Counted from the stretch's first letter, positions 25,869-33,586 are shown. The stretch: DNA of 35,958 nucleotides from Deltaproteobacteria bacterium (GCA_016218105.1 JACRET010000012.1:1-35958); one strand, 5' to 3'. The notes: generated by a model not told the origin, from the sequence alone. Made by a program: numbers and translations.

Positions 25869-25897
25869 AAAGGAGGACGGCCCTCATTCCCTCCTTT
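25869..25897 (+). other. Hairpin between traH and traG
   Basis: AAAGGAGG (25869-25876) pairs perfectly with CCTCCTTT (25890-25897) around a 13-base loop. The left arm contains a ribosome-site-like AGGAGG. No T-tract follows directly. It lies 30 bases before traG and could affect its expression. The rest of the 224-base gap shows repeated AAAGAGG/CCTCTTT blocks but no gene. Confidence 0.4.
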
Positions 25898-25927
25898 ACT
25901 AAGTGTTTTTGAGGCGAGATTTTAATT

Positions 25928-28900
25928 ATGGAATACGAATATATCGTATACGGCGGTTTCGATGTAGTCTTAAAAGCCCTTCAATCCGTTGCCCTTATAT
26001 TCAGCGATGGTGATTACATAAGCCTCTTCTGGACGCTCGCCACTTTCGGACTCGGGGCGACGATCATATCCTACTACTTTGGCGCCCTTTTCGGCAGAAA
26101 TACTCTCGGCCTTTTCGAATGGGCTCAGACATACTGGTGGGCCATATTCTTCTTTTTTGCGCTTATCGCGCCTGCCGGAACGCTCCATATCTACGATGCA
26201 CATAAAAACCGCTATCAGTCCGTCGGGAACCTTCCGGTCGGCATAGTGCTGGTCGCAGGCACGCTCAATAAAATCGAGGTCGGGCTTACGGATATGATCA
26301 ATACCGCCATGTCCCCGGTCATATCCTACGAGGATGCCGGGAACGGCCAGGGCGTGGATATGATCAGGGAACTCTATGGTTTCGTTCAGAAAAATTTCAG
26401 ATTCCCGGACAAATACGACCAGCAGACGCTCGATGAATACATTGTTGAATGCTATCTGTATGCTGTTCTCTCAGGCGATATCTCCGAAAATGATTTTAGA
26501 AATGACCAGAACCTGTTGAACAATACTTTTGGGCAAGCAAACTACCTGAACGTGTACACCATCGTATATTCCGAAACCGACAGGAAGGGGGCCACCTCGT
26601 CCTGTCAGGATGCCTACAGCTACTTGCAAACCAGGTTTACTTCCGCCTATTTAAACGGTTCCTTGGAGAATCAGTTCTGTTCCAAGATGGGCTATTCGAC
26701 CGCATCTCCACAGGAAATAGCCAGGTGTAAAGAGGTGCTCCAGGGGCACTTGCAGGAATTGACGAATTACACCGGGTCAGATCCGTCCTTCGTCCTTGCT
26801 CAGATGTACATATCGCAGTATATAAACAACATAATGCTGGAAGGAAACCCCGTAGAAGCCGCACAATTCGTCGGGGCCAGGGAAGCCGCTTCCGGAATGC
26901 TGGGCGTGGGGATTATGGCGAACGAGTTCATACCTATATTCAGGAGCGTCATGCTGGCTTTATCCTTCGCCATAACGCCTCTTCTGTTCCTTTTCATATC
27001 CACATTTGCGATAGAGGCCTTCGGTTATTTCTTGGGGATGATGATCTGGCTGACGGTCTGGGGCGTAATGGACGTGGTGCTGCATAACTTCGCAATGAGC
27101 TACGCATACGATATGTTCGCGTCCATAAGGGCCTCCGGCACGTCCTTTATCAGTATCTTCTCCTTCGATGAGTACAGCGCAAAGGTTTTGAGCGTCATGG
27201 GGTATATGAGGGTGCTCGGGCTGATGCTCTCTTCGAGCATAGTCTTCGGAATAATAAAATTCGGCGGTGAGGCCTTCGCGAGGGCTGCGGGTTCCATGCA
27301 GGGGACGGTAGAGGGGGCTGGAAAGGCCGCAGGCGGCTCAAGTCTGACGGCCGAGGGGAGGAGCACCTATACAAGCAGTCTGGACCGAGGCATCGGAACA
27401 ATGGGGTCCCTGTCGAGTTATACTCCGCAGGACAGGTGGAACAGGCATAATTTAGATAACAGCACGGCCACCTCTACCGCCAGGAAAGTGACTGGAGCCT
27501 ACGATGGGAGCGTACAAAGTGCCGCGGAGGCCGTAGGGCAGGGGAATGCCCTCGGGACGGTAAGTAACGCAGAGGCCGCTCAAAAGAAGATCGCCGAACT
27601 GGGAGGCATGGAAGGCGCCGTAAATACGATAAGCGATTCAATCGCAAGGGGAGATATATCCAAGGGCAGAGAGACCGCTAAGTTATTGGCCCATGCCGGG
27701 GGTATGGGCAACCTTGCCGAGCGAGAAGCGACAGCTTCAGCGAATAATGCCATGGAGAATATAGCCAAAACAAACACGAAGTTTGCCGGGCTCGGACAGG
27801 CTCTCGGAGTATCCCCTCTGGCAGCCTCGGAGTACTATGGGGGCTGGGTCGGCGCTAAAGATGCGGGTGAGGCCTCCGCTATATTGAACGATGGCGCCAA
27901 GAGCATGATCGATACGTCTATGGGACTGGATTCCGGGTCTTTTGAAAAATACGCTAAGGCTCTGAGAAGGGCTTCGACGCCTGAAGAATTCAAAAACAGC
28001 ATAGCTTCAGACGAAAATCTCAAAAAGATCGATGACGCCATGACCAGCGGCATCGAAAACGCCCCACTGATGGACAGGGCCAGAGCGATAGATGAGAAAC
28101 TTGAAGGTGCCAGGGCCGACCTTGCCGCTCAAATGGGCGGTTACAAAGGCATAAAGGACATAGGCGAACACCAGCAGGTTTTGAACAAAATGAAAGCGCT
28201 GGGGCTCGGCGATGACCTTGAGGGAAGACGGCAGCTTGCTCAATTTGAGAGCAAGGGGCTGCTTTCAAAGGGGATGGCTGATTTTTTGAACAAGAAATAT
28301 GACACCGGCTTTTTCGCTGAGGGAACGCAATTTAAGGAATGGGGGGTCGACCAGAACGGTGATGCTATGGTAGCCAGGGCCATGAGAACCGAGGCGCCCA
28401 ATGACGACCACAAAGGGCGCAGCCTGGCCTGGGATAACGGCGGTATCAACGAAAAAGGCTCCATGGATAAAGAGCAGCTTCTCAAGGAAGCAGCACTTCG
28501 TGAAAAGGCCGGGGATACCGTTACGGCTCAGGGATTGAGGATGACAGCAGGCAATATGAAAAATGGCGAGGCTGCCGAATATGCCAAGTCATACGCCCAG
28601 GATGGCAGGTCTCTTAATACAGCCGAATACAAGCACGGCTCCGGCGCGGTGCTTTACGATACCGCAACGAGAAGGGAAGGCCTGGATGATAAACATCTCG
28701 ATACGAAACAGCACTTAATAGCTACAGATGGGGAGGCAAACCAGATTAATAAGCTCCTCAAGGGCTCCGGTTATGATACGTCCGTCAAAAAGGGCGATAT
28801 GGTCACCATGTCGGGCAGGGCAGGTTCATTTGGCTCTGATGCGGACTTCCTCAAAAACGCAATGCCAGGGGATGTCGCATTTACCAAAATAGACCGTGGT

Positions 28901-29578
28901 GTCGTAAGGAGCGACAATGATATCGCAAAAGAGGAGTCCGGAAGGCAGAAGTGGAGCGGAAAAAGGGTGGTGGCAGAGGACACAAATAAGAGCTCCGTGG
29001 ACCATGGTGTCGATATCGGCTCTGCGATGCAGATGGCCCTTGCGAGGGATCAGTCCATCGCAAGCTTCATTTCCGACCCCACGCTTAATAAGTATAAACT
29101 CAACGCCAATATCGCTGAAACCTCCAAGGACCTTGGGGAGGATATGGGCAAGTGGCTGAGCCGAAATGGACAAACCGTAGGGTCTTCCGAAGGCAGTGTA
29201 GATGGGAGTATAAGCGCAGGGACTGGTTTAAAAATACTTGGAACCGGTGGGGGGATATCAGGGAACGTAACAGGAAGAATCGGAAGGCAGTCTCAAGAAA
29301 GGGAATCTGTCAATCTCCTTATTTCTGAATATGATAAGCGTATTCGTCAGTCAGTGTTAGAAGCCAGGGGCAAGGGGCTCAATAAGGAAGAAACGGAGAA
29401 TTACGTGGCAGGCAAAATTGGGGATTTTACGCAAGGTCTCTATGATCAGGCAAGAAACTCAAGACCTCTTGATTACGGAGCAGATGCACCCGTAGGCGCG
29501 GCAAAACGTGTATTGGACAAAATGCCCATAATAGATCCTGTGACGCAGGGGATGATTAAAAAGGAGAGAGCAGATTAA
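25928..29578 (+). CDS. traG: TraG, F-type T4SS mating-pair stabilisation/entry exclusion protein
   Basis: This 1216-residue protein is longer than F TraG (938). The N-terminal half is membrane-embedded: helices near residues 32-56, 65-85, 333-390 and 425-445, with a periplasmic loop of about 240 residues between. This is the TraG_N region (FDVVLKALQSVALIFSD at the start, EFIPIFRSVMLALSFAITPL later). After residue 450 it is hydrophilic, Gly/Ala/Lys-rich and helical, the part expected to reach TraN or the recipient. TraG is used for pilus assembly and mating-pair stabilisation. It ends convergently with the minus-strand gene at 29575-29799, overlapping by 4 bases. Confidence 0.9.
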   Translation: MEYEYIVYGGFDVVLKALQSVALIFSDGDYISLFWTLATFGLGATIISYYFGALFGRNTLGLFEWAQTYWWAIFFFFALIAPAGTLHIYDAHKNRYQSVGNLPVGIVLVAGTLNKIEVGLTDMINTAMSPVISYEDAGNGQGVDMIRELYGFVQKNFRFPDKYDQQTLDEYIVECYLYAVLSGDISENDFRNDQNLLNNTFGQANYLNVYTIVYSETDRKGATSSCQDAYSYLQTRFTSAYLNGSLENQFCSKMGYSTASPQEIARCKEVLQGHLQELTNYTGSDPSFVLAQMYISQYINNIMLEGNPVEAAQFVGAREAASGMLGVGIMANEFIPIFRSVMLALSFAITPLLFLFISTFAIEAFGYFLGMMIWLTVWGVMDVVLHNFAMSYAYDMFASIRASGTSFISIFSFDEYSAKVLSVMGYMRVLGLMLSSSIVFGIIKFGGEAFARAAGSMQGTVEGAGKAAGGSSLTAEGRSTYTSSLDRGIGTMGSLSSYTPQDRWNRHNLDNSTATSTARKVTGAYDGSVQSAAEAVGQGNALGTVSNAEAAQKKIAELGGMEGAVNTISDSIARGDISKGRETAKLLAHAGGMGNLAEREATASANNAMENIAKTNTKFAGLGQALGVSPLAASEYYGGWVGAKDAGEASAILNDGAKSMIDTSMGLDSGSFEKYAKALRRASTPEEFKNSIASDENLKKIDDAMTSGIENAPLMDRARAIDEKLEGARADLAAQMGGYKGIKDIGEHQQVLNKMKALGLGDDLEGRRQLAQFESKGLLSKGMADFLNKKYDTGFFAEGTQFKEWGVDQNGDAMVARAMRTEAPNDDHKGRSLAWDNGGINEKGSMDKEQLLKEAALREKAGDTVTAQGLRMTAGNMKNGEAAEYAKSYAQDGRSLNTAEYKHGSGAVLYDTATRREGLDDKHLDTKQHLIATDGEANQINKLLKGSGYDTSVKKGDMVTMSGRAGSFGSDADFLKNAMPGDVAFTKIDRGVVRSDNDIAKEESGRQKWSGKRVVAEDTNKSSVDHGVDIGSAMQMALARDQSIASFISDPTLNKYKLNANIAETSKDLGEDMGKWLSRNGQTVGSSEGSVDGSISAGTGLKILGTGGGISGNVTGRIGRQSQERESVNLLISEYDKRIRQSVLEARGKGLNKEETENYVAGKIGDFTQGLYDQARNSRPLDYGADAPVGAAKRVLDKMPIIDPVTQGMIKKERAD

Positions 29579-29799
29579 TCATCATGATATTTGCCGTCGT
29601 CATCAACCCGTGGCACGGCATTGAAATCAAAAGTTCCAGCGGGGATATTTAATCCTGTAGGACGGGGAGGTTGGTTTTTTAAGAAGGGTTCAACCTCAAT
29701 TCCGTTAGAAATTCTTCTTTTGTTTATTATTATGATGATGGCCATAAATGCGACCCATAGTCCCAGCATTATAAGACCGCCTATCGACTCCTCGGACAT
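29575..29799 (-). CDS. Small single-helix membrane protein
   Basis: This is a 74-residue protein with one N-terminal membrane helix (IMLGLWVAFMAIIIII), positive residues just after it (NKRR) and a proline-rich hydrophilic tail ending in acidic residues. A ribosome site AAGGGGGA is well placed on the minus strand. It follows vapC after 41 bases in the same direction and meets traG tail to tail. No family recognised. It may be a small membrane component of the element. Confidence 0.6.
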   Translation of the reverse strand: MSEESIGGLIMLGLWVAFMAIIIIINKRRISNGIEVEPFLKNQPPRPTGLNIPAGTFDFNAVPRVDDDGKYHDD

Positions 29800-29840
29800 A
29801 TTTGTAGTCCCCCTTCTTCGTGTTTCAGAAGTGCAAAAGG

Positions 29841-30263
29841 TTAAGTGGTCAAGACCAAGAATCCTTCCGAAGTGGCGGCTCGGTTCAATTCCTTGTCAAA
29901 GGATGAAAAAGCCACCGTAATATTATTATCTCTGTTTTTCAAGAATTTCAAGGCCGAGAGGTGGATGGCGTCAAAGCCTCTCAATCCGTGCTTTTCAGCA
30001 AGACGGGCGGCCTCCATCTCGTCAAAGTCTATTACGGCGAAATCGCTCCATTCTTTTAAAAATCCATCGACCAGAATCCGGAATTCTTTTTTGGATAAAT
30101 CGCCTGCTTTGAAGCGCCGGGTAAGGGCGGAAATCAGTTCGGGGCAGGCTACCCGGCATGTAGCCAGCACTTCAGCTTCTTCAGCCCACCTTTTTACGTC
30201 TTCCGTCCCTTCCTCCTCAATGTACAGCTTTACGATACTGCTGGTGTCGAGATAAAGGATCAA
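29841..30263 (-). CDS. vapC: VapC-type PIN-domain toxin
   Basis: This 140-residue PIN domain has the acidic residues of the nuclease site at D6 (YLDTSSIVKLY), E42 (CPELISALTRR), D98 (GFDAIHLSAL) and D123 (SFDKEL). VapC toxins cut RNA, often initiator tRNA or rRNA. Its start overlaps the antitoxin stop by 4 bases. The complete acidic set suggests it is active and needs its antitoxin, so the pair would stabilise the element. Confidence 0.92.
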   Translation of the reverse strand: MILYLDTSSIVKLYIEEEGTEDVKRWAEEAEVLATCRVACPELISALTRRFKAGDLSKKEFRILVDGFLKEWSDFAVIDFDEMEAARLAEKHGLRGFDAIHLSALKFLKNRDNNITVAFSSFDKELNRAATSEGFLVLTT

Positions 30264-30520
30264 CGTCTTTCCTCCAGTATTGTCTCAGAAAGGGGCTTGC
30301 CTTTTATGTGGATGCCTTTTAAGCCCGATGGTTTCCCGCCTTCCCACTTCGCCTTATTGGCCTCCATGAGCGAGCTTATGGCATGGCGTTCGCTTGAAAT
30401 TGGCACAATCAGGGCCACTTCTTTCCCGTGGTCGGTTATGATGATTTTTTCACCATGCGAGGCCTTGTCGACATAGCTGCTTAATTTGGCCTTAAGTTCT
30501 TTTATGCCTACTGTATGCAT
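30260..30520 (-). CDS. vapB: Phd/YefM-type antitoxin (VapB role)
   Basis: This 86-residue antitoxin has a Phd/YefM fold at the N-terminus: VGIKELKAKLSSYVDKASHG, then IIITDHGKEVALIVPI. A C-terminal toxin-binding tail (KGIHIKGKPLSETILEERR) follows. GGAGGT precedes the ATG by about 9 bases. A good promoter with an overlapping inverted repeat lies just upstream, as expected for autoregulation by the toxin-antitoxin complex. Confidence 0.9.
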   Translation of the reverse strand: MHTVGIKELKAKLSSYVDKASHGEKIIITDHGKEVALIVPISSERHAISSLMEANKAKWEGGKPSGLKGIHIKGKPLSETILEERR

Positions 30521-30547
30521 AAAAAGATTACCTCCGAGTCTTATTTA

Positions 30548-30583
30548 TAACTACATTATATCATAATAGTAGTTACATGTAAA
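30548..30583 (-). promoter_or_regulatory. vapBC promoter with overlapping operator
   Basis: On the minus strand TTTACA (30578-30583) and TATAAT (30555-30560) are separated by exactly 17 bases, and the -10 is preceded by TGA (extended -10). TAACTAC (30548-30554) and GTAGTTA (30569-30575) form a perfect 7-base inverted repeat covering the promoter, a likely antitoxin binding site. The predicted leader before the vapB ATG is about 28 bases. Confidence 0.7.
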
Positions 30584-30659
30584 GCCTATGGAAGACTCGG
30601 TCCCACGGTAAATTAAGCATTTGAGGGAAAGGCAGGTACAGGAATGAGAGAGGATGCGG

Positions 30660-31136
30660 TCAGAGCCGCTCCGGGCAATCAGAGTTAAATTCGCACACCC
30701 GGCATTTCCTTGTGGTTGGAGTCCCCTTTGGAGCCATGCTCCTCTCAAAATGTTCCTGCATCGCCTGATAGACTCGCATGAGGGAGTCCCTAAGCTGAGT
30801 GGTGTTCTTCACCAGGAATCTCTTGTTGGAATAATGTATCTCGGCCTTGCCGACTCCAACGGCGTTCATCTCGGCGGTAGCCTGGAGTATATCTCCCTTA
30901 AATGGACTATTCAGAGCGGGATAGCTCTTTACCTCGATTACCTTGCCCCTTAAAACCACATCGGGTTTGGCGGCCACACCTGTAGTCCTGTTAAAGTATT
31001 GTTTGCCTTTGCCCTTAAGGTCCGAGTCCTTAACCCAGCCGGATATGCCGGCATGAGAACGCCTTTTCAAAAGAATGATCCAAGACCCCAGTATTATAGT
31101 AAAAACAGCCAGTAAAATAAAACCAAGAGTAAACAT
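30660..31136 (-). CDS. Cas4/RecB-like nuclease, C-terminal half, membrane-anchored
   Basis: This 158-residue protein has an N-terminal membrane helix (LGFILLAVFTIILGSWIILL), then a PD-(D/E)xK core with D59 (AKPDVVLRG), E68-x-K70 (VIEVKSY) and Q85 (DILQATAEM). A C-terminal cysteine cluster C145-x2-C148-x5-C154 (KCRVCEFNSDCPE) follows. These are the second-half features of Cas4-type nucleases with a 4Fe-4S cluster, which need one more Cys from the N-terminus. That Cys is in the overlapping upstream gene. GGGGG lies about 7 bases ahead of the ATG, so it is translated on its own. Family role: 5' exonuclease or end processing. The role here is unknown. Confidence 0.75.
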   Translation of the reverse strand: MFTLGFILLAVFTIILGSWIILLKRRSHAGISGWVKDSDLKGKGKQYFNRTTGVAAKPDVVLRGKVIEVKSYPALNSPFKGDILQATAEMNAVGVGKAEIHYSNKRFLVKNTTQLRDSLMRVYQAMQEHFERSMAPKGTPTTRKCRVCEFNSDCPERL

Positions 31137-31387
31137 ATCGAGCCCCCTGTTTTAAGGAAGAACACCAGATACCTCTGAGCTTTGATAACCGAATCAACCG
31201 CTTCCCCTTTTGTCCGGTGGTTATCAAGGCCTCTCTTGATAGCCTTATTGAATTTAGGTTTTCTGCCGGTCGTCTTATAGATGTACCACTGGCGAGGGCA
31301 AAAAGACCATTGCTTAAGGTCCGTAGCGGTGATTTTGAGTTCGGTCTTATTCATATTCCAGCCCATTGTTCTCTTTACCACGGTCAC
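31094..31387 (-). CDS. Cas4-like nuclease, N-terminal half, membrane-anchored
   Basis: This 97-residue protein (GTG start overlapping the previous stop; ATG at 31354 is an alternative) holds the Cas4 N-terminal pattern: ITATDLKQWSFCPRQWYIYK with C30, then KRGLDNHRTKGE with H57. It ends in a membrane helix (SICLLLVLFYWLFLL). It overlaps the C-terminal half by 43 bases in another frame, and the overlap codes for a membrane helix in both frames. Together the two proteins hold the complete set of Fe-S cysteines and active-site residues of one Cas4-like enzyme. It may be a two-subunit enzyme or a frameshifted single gene. Confidence 0.7.
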   Translation of the reverse strand: MTVVKRTMGWNMNKTELKITATDLKQWSFCPRQWYIYKTTGRKPKFNKAIKRGLDNHRTKGEAVDSVIKAQRYLVFFLKTGGSICLLLVLFYWLFLL

Positions 31388-31677
31388 TTTTTCCTACGCA
31401 CCCGTTCCACTTTTAAGGCCTTAATAAAACGCTCTCCGGCGAGCATCATAAGCCTTTCAAGCTCTCTGCAGTTGCTGACGGCTTTTTCCACGACCCCTGC
31501 CATATCCTCGGGTACGTAAATAGATGTGTTTCTGTCCTTCGCGCCGATATGAAGCGTATGAACCGGGTGTCCTTTACCGCTTGCGCAGGCCTTGCAGTTC
31601 GAGCGCACGCAGGTGTTCTTTCTGAGCCCGAATGACCCCTTTGCAACAGGCCAGAGTTTCTGTACCTCGTGAACCAA
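31384..31677 (-). CDS. DUF6788-like small protein with CxxC-type motif
   Basis: This 97-residue protein starts from TTG; a TGA-TAA lies not far upstream and no ATG is in frame. The pattern GSFGLRKNTCVRSNCKAC, then HTLHIGAKDRNTSIYVPE and NCRELERLMMLAGE, matches DUF6788-type proteins. These carry a Cys cluster followed by a yVP-type strand and helix. The function of that family is unknown to me. A DNA-binding role near integrase-like genes is often assumed. It is translationally coupled to the Cas4-like gene pair (GTGA overlap). Confidence 0.65.
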   Translation of the reverse strand: MVHEVQKLWPVAKGSFGLRKNTCVRSNCKACASGKGHPVHTLHIGAKDRNTSIYVPEDMAGVVEKAVSNCRELERLMMLAGERFIKALKVERVRRKK

Positions 31678-31854
31678 TTCATCACCTGATCCGGTGTTTC
31701 TATTTTCATATAAACATTATCATACATATACAAAGTGGCCTGTCAAGGCTATTTTGCGAACCGATGGACTAACTGCTCATGGGCTTAATGGATTGAATCA
31801 CGGCATGGGAGTGGAGACAGGGTAATCTCGGGTGTTTTTTTGAGGGGGAGCAAT

Positions 31855-32109
31855 TCAGAAATCGAGGTCTTCCAGCTTGGATATCTTACTCCTGAGTTTC
31901 AGATCCTCCTCGGTCGGCTGCCGTTTGGAGGTAAAGGTATTATTATCCAAGCCCTTTATATAGCTATAGATAGCCAACCGCATGAATCCGCATTTCTTCC
32001 TCTTCGCCATAAGGACAGGTATTATTTCAGCGTCTATGGGATTCAGGCTTGAAAAAGTTATCTTGACGCTCAGCTTTTTAGTGGGCTTTCCGGAGTTCAT
32101 TTCAGTCAT
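31855..32109 (-). CDS. Small basic protein in ParR position
   Basis: This 84-residue protein overlaps the parM stop by 8 bases (ATGACTGA), the usual position for the DNA-binding adaptor of an actin-type partition system. The sequence KKLSVKITFSSLNPIDAEIIPVLMAKRK could form the strand-helix-helix of a ribbon-helix-helix domain. A charged tail (LKLRSKISKLEDLDF) follows. No clear family match by eye, so the ParR role rests on position and size. The 177-base gap to the next gene (31678-31854) shows no other feature. Confidence 0.65.
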   Translation of the reverse strand: MTEMNSGKPTKKLSVKITFSSLNPIDAEIIPVLMAKRKKCGFMRLAIYSYIKGLDNNTFTSKRQPTEEDLKLRSKISKLEDLDF

Positions 32110-33073
32110 GCCTTCTCAAACTCCCTGCAAATTTGACGTAGCCTCTGACGTTGGCTATCTGACTTTCAGGGACAAAGGCCGTGTGCTTATAAAAATCAAG
32201 GTAACTCTTTAGAGCCTCTGCACCGCCGCCGGTGATTAGAATTCGGTCTATTGCGGCACCGTCTTTCCAGAGGACTCTCGCTGTAGATTCTATCTCCCTG
32301 GCAAAGCTGTCGAGCCGCGGCCTGACTAAATCAGCCACTTCCTTCTTCTCCCCATATACTTTGACATAGCCGTCCCTCAAGACCTTCTCGACCTCGTAGA
32401 CCTCTTTTTTTACGCCGTAACCGCTGTAGATATCCCGTGCGATATCCTGGTAGACCGAGGACATTCCTCCTTCGCTGGTGTCAAGAAGATTCCTGACCAG
32501 ATCGAGGTCCTCCACGGTCACATAGTCGGTCGTGTAAAAGCCGATATCGATAATGCCGATACGGCCGCTTATAAGTTCCTTGTCTCTCACAACCCCGTTA
32601 TCGTCCAGGAAGAAATCGAAGTAACTGCCGAGAGGCTGGAGAGTGACCTTGACGGAGAGATCCGGGTGGACCATTTTTTTTATGAGATCGACAAGTTTGA
32701 CTCTGCATGAACGGTAGTGGGACACCGGCAGACCAGTTGTGATTACGATATTCTCGGGCCCATGCGTGTTTGAGTAGACGCCCGCGAGCCTAAGAGAGTG
32801 ATAAAGCAGGCAGCGGTATGTGGAGGTCTCCATCCAGTCCTTTTCGCGCGCCAGATAGACCCTGTCCGCGTATTTAACCGCGCTTTCTCCAATCAGGTAC
32901 CTCCGGTTATCGAGAAAAACCGTCTCATGCTCGAAAGCAGGGTTTTTCAACCCTGAGACCTTCAGTGCCGCTTCATCGCAAGGCCCAATAACTGATGGGA
33001 ATATATGGATGCCGTTATCCGAAAACACTTTGCAAAAACCGAAGCCCAAGTCTATCCCGATGATCTTTTTCAT
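32102..33073 (-). CDS. parM: ParM/StbA-like actin-type ATPase
   Basis: This 323-residue protein has the actin-fold motifs: phosphate 1 IGIDLGFGFCKVF (residues 4-16), phosphate 2 IGIIDIGFYTTDY (about 173-185) and adenosine motif ILITGGGAEALK (about 281-292). Length matches ParM-type filament proteins. It would form filaments that segregate plasmid or excised element DNA when bound through a ParR-parC complex. AAGGAGGGG lies just ahead of the ATG. The operon continues into the small ParR-position gene. Strong palindromes lie 80-160 bases upstream. Confidence 0.9.
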   Translation of the reverse strand: MKKIIGIDLGFGFCKVFSDNGIHIFPSVIGPCDEAALKVSGLKNPAFEHETVFLDNRRYLIGESAVKYADRVYLAREKDWMETSTYRCLLYHSLRLAGVYSNTHGPENIVITTGLPVSHYRSCRVKLVDLIKKMVHPDLSVKVTLQPLGSYFDFFLDDNGVVRDKELISGRIGIIDIGFYTTDYVTVEDLDLVRNLLDTSEGGMSSVYQDIARDIYSGYGVKKEVYEVEKVLRDGYVKVYGEKKEVADLVRPRLDSFAREIESTARVLWKDGAAIDRILITGGGAEALKSYLDFYKHTAFVPESQIANVRGYVKFAGSLRRHD

Positions 33074-33089
33074 ACCCCTCCTTTTCGAT

Positions 33090-33100
33090 TCGTCATTATA
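33090..33100 (-). promoter_or_regulatory. Extended -10 promoter of parM
   Basis: On the minus strand TATAAT occupies 33095-33100, preceded by TGA (extended -10). No good -35 is seen at the right distance. The predicted start point is about 15 bases before the parM ATG. Confidence 0.5.
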
Positions 33101-33153
33101 TCATTTATATTCAGTAATTCTTCTCTTCCAATAATCCATTCACAAATGTATTA

Positions 33154-33189
33154 CCTTTGAAATGAGCAAAATTTTGCCCATTTCAAAGG
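33154..33189. repeat. 36-bp near-perfect palindrome upstream of parM
   Basis: The sequence from CCTTTGAAATG to CATTTCAAAGG is a 36-base palindrome with a single mismatched pair, centred on GCAAAATTTTGC. It lies about 80 bases upstream of parM. This is a candidate operator, centromere (parC) element or recombination site. Confidence 0.75.
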
Positions 33190-33209
33190 CAGACCGATCT
33201 TTTTTGAAT

Positions 33210-33230
33210 GAAATGGGCAAAATTTTGCCC
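33210..33230. repeat. Second copy of the palindrome core (GGGCAAAATTTTGCCC)
   Basis: Bases 33215-33230 are a perfect 16-base palindrome, preceded by GAAAT as in the 36-bp copy. The right arm is replaced by unrelated bases. The centres of the two copies are 51 bases apart, about five helical turns, so proteins bound to both would face the same side of the DNA. Confidence 0.75.
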
Positions 33231-33240
33231 CTGAGGCGGA

Positions 33241-33279
33241 ATTCCATATGAAAATCAGAAATTCCACGCCTGAAAATCA
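33241..33279. repeat. Short direct repeats ATTCC...GAAAATCA
   Basis: ATTCCATATGAAAATCA (33241) and ATTCCACGCCTGAAAATCA (33261) share both ends. They lie next to the palindromes in the 600-base non-coding region 33074-33675 and may belong to the same site. Confidence 0.35.
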
Positions 33280-33425
33280 CCTTAGGGCCACATCCCGTTA
33301 TCAAAAAGATAAAGATTGAGGGTAAATATGCCGGACGGAAACGTCGGATTCAATCCCTACTCGTATATTTCAGTTCGTTGATGGATCTGGGAGGGTTTTT
33401 AAGTTATTCGCGGTAATAAATACTT

Positions 33426-33464
33426 GGAGATCGAATCTCCATCAGGGTTGCGTATCGGCAACCC
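33426..33464 (+). other. Two adjacent perfect hairpins
   Basis: GGAGAT/ATCTCC (33426-33440, 3-base loop) is followed 4 bases later by GGGTTGC/GCAACCC (33445-33464, 6-base loop). No gene is visible around them between 33280 and 33675. They could be part of an origin, a transfer origin or a small RNA. Confidence 0.45.
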
Positions 33465-33564
33465 ACCTTTTCAGTAGGCATGACCGAAGCCGCTTTTTTT
33501 AAAATTACTCCTCAATAAGGGGTAGCGCATTTAATGACCAATTGAGTCAACCCCGCGCGTACAT

Positions 33565-33586
33565 AACATATAAAGTTTTATATGTT
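33565..33586. promoter_or_regulatory. 22-bp perfect inverted repeat, likely operator
   Basis: AACATATAAA and TTTATATGTT are exact reverse complements separated by GT. The site is about 90 bases upstream of the orphan gene at 33676, on the side where its promoter should be. It is probably a binding site for a dimeric regulator. Confidence 0.5.

Noticed and set aside
30660-31387. Cas4-like pair as part of a CRISPR adaptation module
   Set aside because: No cas1, cas2 or array is present in the window. Membrane helices and the ParM context point to a solo, element-borne Cas4 relative.
33480-33512. Terminator before the T-run near 33500
   Set aside because: The T-run is preceded only by a 3-base GGC/GCC pairing, too weak for an intrinsic terminator.
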